A stretch of 64,000 nt of DNA, from contig CM072525.1 in the NCBI GenBank assembly GCA_036898135.1, positions 21,791,037-21,855,036 of the forward strand. Reading direction: 5' to 3'. Positions 33,685 to 43,670 of this stretch are shown here, one piece after another. The position numbers were made by a program, and so were the translations under genes. The stretch's first letter is position 1, and each line of letters starts with the position of its first letter. The DNA is from Oncomelania hupensis (taxonomy: Eukaryota; Mollusca; Gastropoda; Littorinimorpha; Pomatiopsidae). The notes below the pieces were generated by a model. The model was not told the origin of the DNA and ran no database searches. It was given only the letters and a program-made list of their open reading frames with translations.

Positions 33685-33808
33685 TGCTAACCCTATTTAA
33701 CATTATGAAAACTCTAAACAACTTTTCTTCCCCCTACTGTTCTGCTCCCTGAACCATCTACAAAACTAAAATCTTCTTGTTGTTGTTTTTGTTGTTGTAG
33801 TTGTTGTT

Positions 33809-34174
33809 TTAAGAACAATTCTTTCGGACTTCCCTCACACAGAGTCTGTGAAGTTCTTCTATGTAACCTATCGTGTACCAAGCACGGGCTGGGAGATAAG
33901 CAAACTTTTCATAGAAGGACTCCTCATGATGAAAACTGTCATAGATATCCCCCGCCACCTCGTCCATGACCACCAGCGTGTTTTCGGAGGGATCGAAAAG
34001 TCTATCCAACAGAATGCTTTTGATGGCCTTTATGTCCTCCTCCTCTTCGTTAATTATATATTCCTCCCACAAGGCCTGAGAACTCAAATGCTCAAAAAAA
34101 ATCCTATGATCCGGCGGACAGGGAATTGTAGTGTCTCTGGGTGGAGAATCCCATTCGTCTCCCATCTTACACAC
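33809..34174 (-). CDS. Small acidic ORF upstream of gag
   Basis: 121 residues lie between the 5' LTR and gag, in a different frame from gag. It starts MCKMGDEWDSPPRDTTIPCP, continues with EHLSSQALWEEYIINEEEED, and ends LHRLCVREVRKNCS. The composition is protein-like, with an acidic middle and basic end; there is no signal peptide or membrane segment. No family was recognised. After its stop, another frame is open through a Gln-rich stretch. It could be an accessory or matrix-like protein, or an upstream ORF that tunes gag translation. Confidence 0.5.
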   Translation of the reverse strand: MCKMGDEWDSPPRDTTIPCPPDHRIFFEHLSSQALWEEYIINEEEEDIKAIKSILLDRLFDPSENTLVVMDEVAGDIYDSFHHEESFYEKFAYLPARAWYTIGYIEELHRLCVREVRKNCS

Positions 34175-34230
34175 TAAAAGTTGCTCACTTGAAATGAATT
34201 AATTCAACCAAAATGTTACCCTTAAAATAC

Positions 34231-34248
34231 AAATCCGCAGGTCCGCCA
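34231..34248 (-). promoter_or_regulatory. Primer-binding site candidate
   Basis: Directly inside the 5' LTR (element sense) is TGGCGGACCTGCGGATTT, beginning with the TGG that pairs with the CCA end of a tRNA. One base separates it from the LTR end. The matching tRNA was not identified. Confidence 0.65.
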
Positions 34249-34249
34249 A

Positions 34250-35239
34250 TGTAACGCGTCTCTATTATTTGCGTTATCTTGTGAGAGTTAATCTAAACTA
34301 CTTAATTTTATACTTGTACGGGGAAAGGGCATGACAAACCAAACTATAATTTAAGACATACAAAATAAAACCAGTCTCACTGCCGTTCACGAAGGGTTTG
34401 CCATGCGCTCAAATAAGTCACAATAGACTATAGCTTATCTTCATTTTATCCAATTTTAATAATCTAACTAGTACATTTCATTCAAGACACATAAAATTCA
34501 CATGCACATAAACTCTAACTAACAATACATAAGATGTTCAAATAAATTCATTTCATCTTACCTCATTTTCTTCTCTTTTCCACTCTCCTTTCCTCCTTTG
34601 GGAAACCACTAATTCTTGCCCTAAAAATCAATCTTCACTCACTAACTAACTCACTGACTACTTACCATCTAATTCTGCTCCCACACCAATTTCTAAGCAT
34701 TGTACACCTACACTTTATACTCTATACATATTCTACAATTACTATAAATTCTCTCCTGCTCTTAGTCACATTATAAATTAAAACACTCTAAGGGCTACAC
34801 CTAGACAAGATGGAGCAAAGTTGTTCTAGGTCTGTCAGAAGCAGGAGACCAGAGATAAGAGGGCGAGTCCTTTGTTCGTCGTGGGTTAAATACTACAAGT
34901 TTCCCAAGAAGCACCCTTCTTCATAAGGAGATGTCTTAATTCCTACGTCATTACCACGTGACTGACCAACGCCCTAGTACTTATCACGTGGTCAAGACTA
35001 ATCATGGTACCGCACACAAAGAATGTCTGAACATGTGTATGCATCATTGTCTGTCTATGTAGACTATAAACTTTACCGGCTAATGACTGCTGAGCAGGCG
35101 ATGTGTATCGCACGTGCCAACGTTATACTAACACTTTGTACACCGGAGTCACTATTGTAAGCAGGCTAGACTAAGCAATCTTTAATCATCCTTTACCACT
35201 ATCTCATTCCCTTGTAAAACTTTTTTCTCTAAGGTTATA
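34250..35239 (-). repeat. 5' LTR (element sense) of the 14-kb Ty3 element
   Basis: The 990-bp direct repeat of 21203-22192. It begins TGTAACGCG and ends AAGGTTATA on the plus strand. The flank on its right (CTAT, then TTTCTTCTTAGGTAGACC) continues the 0.57-kb retroposon that was interrupted. Confidence 0.95.
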
Positions 35240-35672
35240 CTATTTTCTTCTTAGGTAGACCAGTCACCTACCTTTTTTTTCTTGAAAACTCTTCCCAAAC
35301 TCCTCATTTGTGTATGAGGTCTTTTCGGTCAGTTTGGGAATATTGGACGCTTTTTGCCAAATGGTCACTGGGGCTTCCTATGATATTATTATTTAATAAT
35401 ATAATGATGTTTATATTTTATTTTATTTTTGTAAACGGGGGTTCGATAAACTAGTGTATAGCCTCAGCGTCCACTGCGTGGGATGCCTTTATTGTAAGGT
35501 GACCGGCTGGTGGAGTGCCTTCAGTGTTATCACTAGGGTTGTTTCAGCAGATCTTTTATACGGACCAGGAGTGAGTCCTCTTTCAACCAAGTTATGGTCC
35601 TGATTTTGTGGTCCTGATTCGGCTCTTTGCAGTCCGCTGGACCCTGTAAGCAATGAACAACTAACCATACAC
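35240..35672 (+). mobile_element. 0.57-kb retroposon, right half (3' part)
   Basis: This continues the sequence broken at 21202. It aligns with the 3' part of the copy at 47908-48474, through the blocks GTCCACTGCGTGGGATGCC and TTTATTGTAAGGTGACCGGC, to an end GTCCGCTGGACCCTGTAAG. The tail here is AACAACTAACC rather than the TAATG repeat of the other copy, so two tail types exist in the family. CA microsatellites follow. Confidence 0.8.
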
Positions 35673-35680
35673 ACACAAAA

Positions 35681-35684
<4 letters not shown>

Positions 35685-35715
<31 letters not shown>

Positions 35716-35945
35716 GCGCGCGCACACAAACACATGCACACCCATACAAGCACACACACCCACGCACACACACACACCCACACACACACACACACACACC
35801 TTATTATCTTAAAATCCGATCACACTAAAACAATACTTTTTACACAATTGGTCGTGCGAAAACTCCGTCTACTCGGAACACACGCACACACGCACACACA
35901 CCCACACACACACACACACCTACACGTACACACACACGCGCACAC
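35685..35945. repeat. CA-rich microsatellite region
   Basis: Two blocks of (CA)n with interruptions (35685-35800 and 35878-35945) separated by a short unique spacer. Cys/Val and His/Thr-rich open frames here are artefacts of the repeat. Confidence 0.95.
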
Positions 35946-36224
35946 AGAGCCTTCAACGGGCTCCATTTTCCAGCTCCCTTCCTCCAGTTTTTACACACTG
36001 TCATGTCCTGCTTTGCATGTCAATGTCGATGAAACATTTGTAGTGGCTTGTTTGGACCTGCATGCAAAATGCCTGGAATATGTAAACATTTGATGAAAAT
36101 AATTACTTATAAAGTAGGCCTAGTTATGATAATGTAACTCACTTTTAGCATAGGGACTCTATAATGTATTTTGATGGCTGTGTTTTGGTGGAGCTAGAAC
36201 AGTGCGTCTTGGTTCAATTGGTTT

Positions 36225-39200
36225 CAAAGTTGTTTTTTTTTATGTGGCGCAATGGAAGGCGATTGATCACGCTTGGGAGAGATTGTCCCCCCTTAAGGTT
36301 GCCCTTTGCTGGGTTAGTATGGCCTTGGGTGGTTCCTGCTGCACAGAATCATTTAGTATGGACCTTCGATTAAGCAGGACAAGGCGACACGACATATGTT
36401 CTCCCCCGCCTGACCATTCGTCTTCTGCTTTTCGTGGTGAACAGAACTACATTGTCGATTGGCATCTTATGCAGGTTTGTGGTAGTGACCTGCAGAGAGT
36501 GTTGTGGCACTAGTAGCCCGCAATCCGGTTTACTATCAACACCCTTCCCCGCCTTGCAAGGCAACCATTTCTTTTTTACATCCCTCTTACGAGGTATAAT
36601 TAAAAAAAACAGTTCGGGTTGGCGTGGCCGAAAGGCGGGAGTCAAATACTCCGCTCGGCTACAGATGGCGCTGCGAGAGGACCAGGATGATGCTGGACCG
36701 TGGACAGGACACGACATACGTTTTCCTCGCCTGGCCATTCGTCTTCTGCTTTAGTTGGTGAGCAGGACTACATTGTAGGATGGCAGTGACCTGCAGAGAA
36801 TTTCGTGGCACTAGTAGCCGGCAATCCGGCTTACTATCGACACCCTTCCCAGACTTGCAAGGCAACTTTTTTTTTTTACGCCCCTCTTACGAGCGATAAT
36901 AAAAAAAATAACAATTCCGGTTGGGCCGTGTCCTTAAGGGCGTGGCTGAGAGGCAGGAGTCAAATACTCCGCTCGGCTACAGATGGCGCTGCGAGAGGGC
37001 CAGAATGATGCTGGACCGTAGAAACTGTGAAAGACAGTCATTCACTGTTAAGTCAGAGAATGGAGGCTGACTGGGAGTAGTCAGGGGCGGCTCAAGACTT
37101 ACCTGCTTGGAACCTGAAAACCACGAAGACATGGTATACAATTTAAGCTGTGGGATATGTGGCGGAGTGGGAGGCGACTGATCATGCTTGGGAGAGATTG
37201 TCTCTCTTGAGGCTGCCCTTTGATGGGTTAGTCTGACCTTGGGTAATTCCTGTTGCGTAGAATCCTTTGGTGTGGGCCGTGGAATATCCAGGATAAGGTT
37301 ACACGACATACGTTTTCCACGCCTGGCCATTCGTCTTCTGCTTTAGTTGGTGAGCAGGTCTACATTGTAGGATGGCAGTGACCTGCAGAGAATTTCGTGG
37401 CATTAGTAGCCGGCAATCCGGCTTACTATCAACACCCTTCCTCGACTTGCAAGGCAACTATTATTTTTACCTCCCTCTTTCGAGCGATAATAAAAAAATA
37501 ACAATTCCGGTTGGGCCGTGTCCTTAAGGGCGTGGCTGAGAGGCAGGGGTCATATACACCGCTCGGCTATAAATAGCGCTGCGAGAGGGCCAGAATGATG
37601 CTGGACCGTAGAAACTGTGAAAGACAGTCATTCACTGTTAAGTCAGAGAATGGAGGCTGACTGGGAGTAGTCAGGGGCGGCTCAAGACTTACCTGCTTGG
37701 AACCTGAAAACCATGTAGACATGGTATACAATTTAAGCTGTGGGATATGTGGCGGAATGGGAGGCGACTGATCATGCTTGGGAGAGATTCCCTCTCTTGA
37801 GGCTGCCCTTTGATGGGTTTGACCTTAGGTGATTCCTGTTGTGTAGAATCCTTTGGTGTGGACCTTGAATTATGCAGAACAAGGCGACACGACATAACGT
37901 TCTCCCACGTGTGACCATTCGTCTTCTGCTTTTCGTGGTGAGCAGGACTACATTGTTGGTTGGCATTTTATGCAACTGTCACGGACCGATATTTGTGTAT
38001 AAGACATTGACAGTACGGTTGTAGTAATATAGGCCTACTAGTCAATGACGTCACGAATCTTTAGTTGGCGGCAAATTAGTGAGCTGGATTTTTGTCAGTC
38101 TTCGTATGTTTTGAGTGGAGAGAGGGTGTGTGCTCTCCGGCGACAGTGTTCGCTGATAATTTCCCTGTAGAGTGAGAGACCTGTAGCGGGGCTACAGAGA
38201 AGAAGAAGAAGTGAGAAGGAGGAGAAGAAGATAGGAGAAGAATAAGTGAGAAGGAGAAGGAGAAGAGAGAAGAAGAATACGACGAAGAAGAAGTGAAGCA
38301 GAAGAGAAGAAGAGGAAGTGAGAAGGGGAACAGGAAGAGAGAAGAAGAAGAATACGAAGAAGAAGAAGAGGAAGAGGAAGCGAGAAGAAGACGAGAGAGC
38401 TGACGAAAGAGAAGAGCTGACGAAAGAAGAAGAGCTGACGTAAAGAGAGAAAGCTGACGAAGAGAGAAAAAACTGCCGAAGGGAAGAGCCGACGAAGTGA
38501 AGGGCCGACGAAGATAGAAGAGCTGACGAAGAGAGAAAAGCTGACGAAGAGAAGAGCTGATGAAGAGGAGAGCTGACGAAGAGATGAGCCGACGAAGAGA
38601 GAAGAGCTGACGTGACGAAGAGGAGAGCTGACGAAGAGAGAAGTGCGACGAAGAAGAAGAGGAGGAGTAGAATGAGAGAAGAGCGACGAAGGGGGAAAGA
38701 CGGTGTAGGTAGAGAGATTATGACAGTGGGAGTCGTGGAGTTATAATATTGTGAATAATTCTGTGGACTTATAATATTGTGAACAATTCTTTGGACTTAT
38801 AATATTGTGAATAACTCTTTGGACTTATAATATTGTGAATAATTCCTTTGGACTTATAATATTGTGTGGCACAAAGCAAACTGTGAGTATTCGTTTTTCT
38901 ACTGTTCTGTACATGATTATCTGAAAATATTTGTGAGGTGGGTTTTGAAGACGAGTTGTACTCGTGGAAATATTGGTTTGGAATGTTTGTAAGATAATAT
39001 ATATATGTGTTTGTCGTATTTTGTATTATAAGAGGGTGTGACAGATAATTGGAGTCAGAGTTAGTTGTATTAGAAGAAAGAACGGGAGAACGCGCACATG
39101 CAGAATAGACATTCACATCACTAAACAAATACCTTGTTTCTGAGTGAAAGACTAGATAAGATAGTTAGTGATTCTTTCGTCTGTTTTATTTATCCATTCA

Positions 39201-39459
39201 CTTAGATATAGGTATAGTTAGACCAAAGAGGGGCTTTCGTTACAGCAACGTTTGTAGCAGTGACCTGCAGAGAGTGTCGTGGAACTATAGCAGCCGGCAA
39301 CCCGATTTGCTATCAACATCACTTCCCCGTTTTTGCAAGCCAACAATTTTGCTTACGTCCCTCCTACGAGGGATCATGAAAATTAACAGTTTGGGTTGGG
39401 CCGTGCTCTCAAGGGCGTGGCCGGGAGTTGTGAGTCAAACACTCCGCTCGGTTACATTA
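36225..39459 (+). repeat. Tandem array of about 590-bp units
   Basis: Units repeat with a 590-bp period; the anchor CTGGACCGTAGAAACTGTG occurs at 37011 and 37601. Each unit carries GTGACCTGCAGAGA, CGGCAATCCGG, and CCGCTCGGCTACAGATGG. A shorter unit (about 36690-37010) and a divergent first one (36225-36689) precede. The last unit is split by the solo LTR 37977-39244. No coding region is supported, although a frame beginning MARRGKRMSC recurs on the minus strand in several units. Confidence 0.85.
37977..39244. mobile_element. 1268-bp solo LTR with GCAAC target duplication
   Basis: It starts TGTCACGG and ends CGTTACA, flanked on both sides by GCAAC (37972-37976 and 39245-39249). Other units of the surrounding array read straight through this point, which confirms the insertion. 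The LTR contains a 500-bp purine-rich minisatellite (GAGCTGACGAAGAGAGAA-type units, 38200-38700) and about five copies of a 28-bp unit GGACTTATAATATTGTGAAT (38755-38870). No internal coding sequence remains. Confidence 0.9.
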
Positions 39460-39468
39460 GTATTTTGT

Positions 39469-39707
39469 TGGCCTTTAGTTCAAGGGGTAGAGCGTTCGCC
39501 TGGCACACCGATGATCTAGGTTCCAACCCCGTGATGGGCGATATAAAATGTGGCCATTTTCACTGTCCATTTTAGCAGTGTGATTGCTTTGGTGGTTCAG
39601 AGTTGATTCAGGTCCCTACCCCTCTTTCCCTGGGATGGTTATCCCCGTCTGCCATATCGCCAATGGTGGGTGTAGACGTTAAACCTCAATGTTCGTTCAT
39701 TCATTCC
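39469..39707 (+). mobile_element. tRNA-derived SINE (family 3)
   Basis: The head carries an A-box region TAGTTCAAGGGGTAGAGCG and a B box GGTTCCAACCCC (39519-39530). The body is short (about 240 bp) and ends GACGTTAAACCTCAATG followed by a TTCA repeat (GTTCGTTCATTCATTCC). This 3' end is seen in many molluscan SINEs. It lies immediately after the tandem array. Confidence 0.85.
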
Positions 39708-40007
39708 AGTAGTTGTTCCACAGTTTTTACTATACTGTGAAAACACGTGTAAAAGAAATTAAAGACATAGGCTACAAAGCAAAAATGCGAAATAGCAATC
39801 CATGCTCACAGAATTCATTTACACAAGTCGAATGGGATTCCATGGCAAAGACAAAGAAATAAAACATAAAGAGCAAAAAAAGATAAATAAATCCATGCTT
39901 ACCTGAATGCCAGGGGAGGGAATGGCTGGAATGAAAAGGGACCACCACGTACGACTGCAGTTAAATGGAGGCTGATAAAAGCGCAAAGTGAAGCAAAGAG
40001 GGTTGTA

Positions 40008-40043
40008 TCTACTGTCCCCCATACGCTTCAAGTGTCCGGGGAC

Positions 40044-40118
<75 letters not shown>
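40008..40118 (+). mobile_element. Tiny 5'-truncated retroposon with AAT tail
   Basis: About 40 bp of sequence (TCTACTGTCCCCC to GGGGACGTT) followed by an AAT run, flanked by a perfect 13-bp direct repeat AAAGAGGGTTGTA at 39995-40007 and 40119-40131. This is the pattern left by target-primed insertion of the extreme 3' end of a LINE or SINE. Confidence 0.85.
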
Positions 40119-40121
<3 letters not shown>

Positions 40122-40343
40122 GAGGGTTGTACCGATAGAGTGCGCAGTGCCAACTGGTACTGTAACAAAAAATCATTGGCCAGAACTCAAGTCCCCTACA
40201 GCCTATTATTATGTGTAGGTGTTTACACTGACTGTGAGAAGTGGCTGAGTCTGTAATTGTGTGTGGCAATGCATACTCCACACCACCGCGTAGCTTAGAC
40301 CCTCCGAAGATTACCTTTTGCCTCAACACTCCACCCCATCCCA

Positions 40344-40422
40344 TTACGTGAGCGTGTATGTTGGTACAGATCGCCGCGTTTTGAGCCTGATTGATTTGGG
40401 GAAAAGCGCGTATATAGCATCC

Positions 40423-40486
<64 letters not shown>
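40344..40486 (+). mobile_element. 5'-truncated SINE of family 1 with ATT tail
   Basis: Sequence from GTGAGCGTGTATGTTGG to GGGAAAAGCGCGTATATAGC matches the 3' part of the SINE at 171-574, then an ATT run (about 20 units, 40425-40486). A CT repeat follows directly (40490-40574). Confidence 0.85.
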
Positions 40487-40487
<1 letters not shown>

Positions 40488-40488
40488 A

Positions 40489-40489
<1 letters not shown>

Positions 40490-40574
<85 letters not shown>
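40490..40574 (+). repeat. (CT)n microsatellite
   Basis: A pure CT run of about 42 units next to the SINE tail. Artificial Arg-Glu and Ser-Leu frames cross it. Confidence 0.98.
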
Positions 40575-40577
<3 letters not shown>

Positions 40578-40741
40578 ATCCAAACGTGTCTCAACAGATC
40601 AAGGGAAGTAAACATTTTACCGACGCAGACATGCAAAATTATATTAGTAATTACCTCCCTTAGTTCATTTGCGGTCTCGTGTGGGTACAACAAGCCAATT
40701 ACATTTATCCTCCGATTCATAAACTTAAGAGTATATTCTCC

Positions 40742-40791
40742 TGACCCTTGAACATTTGCTAGTTAGTTAGTCATTGTTTATAGGGTCCAGC
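40742..40791 (-). mobile_element. 3' end fragment of the 0.57-kb retroposon family
   Basis: Read on the minus strand: TTCCGCTGGACCCTATAAAC followed by AATGACTAACTAACTAGC. This is the CTAA-tailed 3' end also seen at 35640-35672 and 50918-50978. The 5' limit and target duplication are not clear. Confidence 0.6.
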
Positions 40792-42258
40792 GGAATCCCA
40801 TGGCCTTAAAGCTTTCCCAACTATTGATCTAAACTAAAACCATAATAATCTCAAATACTCTACATGAAACGTTTTGCTGAAGTAACCTGCCTTCTTTATG
40901 TACGACTGAACCAATCAATTCAGTTTGAATTCAAGTCAATAAATCTTTATTACAATCAAAGGAAAGATGTACAGCCCTTGGGGTCGCATTTGAATAAACA
41001 AAAACATGCAAAATAAATGATAATTCGACAAACGAACACAATAATTTTTAATTTAAAAAAGAGATTTATTCATCTTTCTGACTAACCCACACTTTAAACA
41101 ATCCTATCACACATGTATGCCATAATAAAAACATTTTAAAACCCTTGCATTATTAATACATTCATTAAAATATAATATTAGGAATACAGTTTGCACCACA
41201 CAGTATTAAAATTAAACCAAATGAAAAAAAAAAAAAACACCACTAGAACTCACGAAAATGGAGTGATGGATTTTCAGCCGAAAAACAAGTCTTCGGAGAG
41301 GGTTGTCAAAGACCATTTAACGTAATACTTGAATAACTGTACCAAATATAGAGAACCCCTGCACTATCCACTTAACCCTCCCCACTCCCCAAAATGGAAA
41401 CTCCCACTCACACACAACAACAACAACAACACATACCAACACACAATTAAAATGTTATAAAATAAGGTGTATAAATGAAGTCGTCCATGAGGGATAATTA
41501 TTAAGTGTAATAATCACGGTTGTCTCCATTTTTCTAGGTAGCCAAACATAAAAATCGATAATAAAACAACATAAAATAAATACATAAATAGTAAATACCA
41601 CAATAAATAAATATTAATTAATAAACATATATAACACTTGAAACCTATAATATATTGTGAACTTTTAAGGGGAGGGGAGGGGGGGGGAGGAACAAAGGCG
41701 GACAAATTAATATTTTACACCAAAAAATAAATGTGAAAAATCAATTTTGCAGAACTCCGAAGGAAGTGATGGAAGGCGAGTCTGGGTGAGAGGATGGATG
41801 TTGGTTGGAATGAAGAGGTTTGTGAGGGGGGGTTGGGGGGGGGTTGGGGACTCAGAAAAGACTGGCGAGTGCAAAAATGCCCTTAAGTTAGACTGGATGG
41901 GGATCGGGAGCGACGAAAACCGAAATTATGTCACAGCACAACTACTGTTCTCGGTGGTCGAGGATGAAGGAAGGGCGCGGGGTAAGGAGGGGAGGGTGTG
42001 GGTGGGGGGAGGAGTGAGGGAGGTGGAACAGAAGGGGGAAAAGAGGGTAGGGGAGCTCCGGATTGAAGAGGGTTGTGGTGGGAAGTGGGGTGGTGGTGGT
42101 GGTGGATCGGGAGTGAAAAAAAAACAAACAACAGAATTATGCCATCGATTTAACGCAACTCTTTTCGAGAGGCTAAGGCGGCTGGCGGTGATGGTGGGTT
42201 AGGTTTGAACTCATTATTTTCAATAGCACACTATTTTGCTGAAGGGTAGTCACAGCTT

Positions 42259-42333
<75 letters not shown>

Positions 42334-43206
42334 GAGGGAGGGGGGAGTGTCTAAGAATAAAATTAAACAAACACACGCAAAAATAAAACCCACAAAAAAA
42401 ACCCGACTAACTCCCTAGGCGTTTTCCAACCAATTATCTTTTTCTTCTGGCTCCACTTGTTGATGTTTTTCTCACCCCAACCCACCCCACCCCACCCCGC
42501 CCTTCCTCCCATTCTCTTTCCATTTTACTCCTGCTCTAGCTCATTTTGTTGATTTTCTTTTTCTACCCTTACCCTCTTTCTTCTCTCCTCATTTCCTTTG
42601 TTTGTTTCCGTCGTCTTTTTTTATTTCCGCTCTTTCACCTTCTTCATCAACTCCTGTTTCCCTATTCTTCTCCCTCTTACTCCCACTCACCCCCCCCCTC
42701 CTCCTTCTTCTTCTCCTCATCCTCCTTCTCCTCCACCGTCTCCTCCTCCTCCTTCTTCTTCACTCCTTTCTCTTTCTTCCACTTGTCACACGTCTCTGAG
42801 GATGTGGTCAGTTCAATGCCTTGTCCACTCAGTCGCCATGGCAGCGGTGACTGCGGTCATTTCGGTCAGCACCTTGGTGACGAGGGCTGGACAATAGCCG
42901 ACGTCGTGGCCATTCGGAACTGTCCGGCAACGGAGCATTGCTTCACACTGACCCTGGGGACCTCAATACGGTGTTCCAAGAAGCTCTCTAATTTCCACTC
43001 CCTCTTTCCCACACCGAGCGACTGAGGAACCGTCTTTCTTATTCCACTCCTTTGTATCCCATCCCTCCCCATTTCTTCCTTCTCTCTGAAATCTCTCTTT
43101 CTACATCAACTTAGCCCTGTCTTATTTCCAGTGTAACTCTCCCTTTCCCTGTCTCTCTGTCCACGATCTTTGTCTCTTCTCTGTCTTTCTTTTTTTCATT
43201 GCTTTC
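40792..43206. other. No gene; low-complexity stretches
   Basis: AT-rich sequence up to 41660, then a G-rich tract (41670-42110) that opens Gly/Glu-rich frames, a (GA)n run (42260-42329), and a CT-rich segment (42540-42790) giving Ser/Phe/Pro-rich frames. A 200-bp piece at 42800-43025 has a more balanced composition but no recognised protein. Nothing here is supported as coding. Confidence 0.6.
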
Positions 43207-43268
<62 letters not shown>

Positions 43269-43564
43269 GGATTTTTATATAGCGGGTGCTCCAGCCTACG
43301 ACTAGACTCACCGCGCTTTACATAGTCATTACATAAAAATACATGCACTCGATCAAACATCGCTTTTGCTACGATACACCAAAAGACGGAACAGTAAAAG
43401 TAAGAACTATTTACAACTATGTACAAAAATGACAACAACAACAACAACAAAAGACAAAAATAGAATAGCAAAAACTTATTCACAGCTATTTATATGCCCG
43501 GTTAGACCCAGGAAAGGAAAACAGTATAAATATTTACAGCCGTGTACACACTTACGGATCAGAC

Positions 43565-43621
43565 ATTACATTACATTACATTACATTACATTACATTACA
43601 TTACATGATTATTGCTTTAGG
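43565..43621 (-). mobile_element. 57-bp 5'-truncated retroposon tail
   Basis: On the minus strand it reads CCTAAAGCAATAATCATG followed by about eight TAATG units, flanked by a perfect 12-bp direct repeat TACGGATCAGAC (43553-43564 and 43622-43633). The same 3' end closes the full-length 0.57-kb retroposon at 47908-48474, identifying its source. It sits in the 3' UTR of the LINE. Confidence 0.9.
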
Positions 43622-43670
43622 TACGGATCAGACAGAAACAAAAGACGAGAGAGTGGCAGCGGGATACTCA

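Larger units (their letters stand above)
21203..35239 (-). mobile_element. Large chromodomain Ty3/gypsy LTR retrotransposon (about 14 kb)
   Basis: The full element runs on the minus strand with 990-bp LTRs at both ends, differing at only about two positions, so insertion is recent. Order in element sense: 5' LTR, primer-binding site, 121-aa ORF, gag, pol, chromodomain ORF, a 5.8-kb 3' region, 3' LTR. The target duplication is CTAT (or ACTAT, ambiguous by one base), and the relative at 47.9-48.5 kb shows the unoccupied sequence. Most Ty3/gypsy elements are 5-7 kb; the excess is in the 3' region. Two stop codons lie between the same-frame ORFs. Confidence 0.95.

Noticed and set aside
40049..40486. 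AAT run and ATT run 300 bp apart as an inverted-repeat element
   Set aside because: They are tails of two separate retroposon insertions; the left one has its own 13-bp target duplication.
41747..42202. 151-codon Gly/Glu/Val-rich frame
   Set aside because: Produced by a G-rich tract; the composition is that of the repeat.
42546..43025. 159-codon frame with Ser/Phe start and a more normal C-terminus
   Set aside because: The first 80 codons are CT-rich repeat. The last part is protein-like but unrecognised and has no support.
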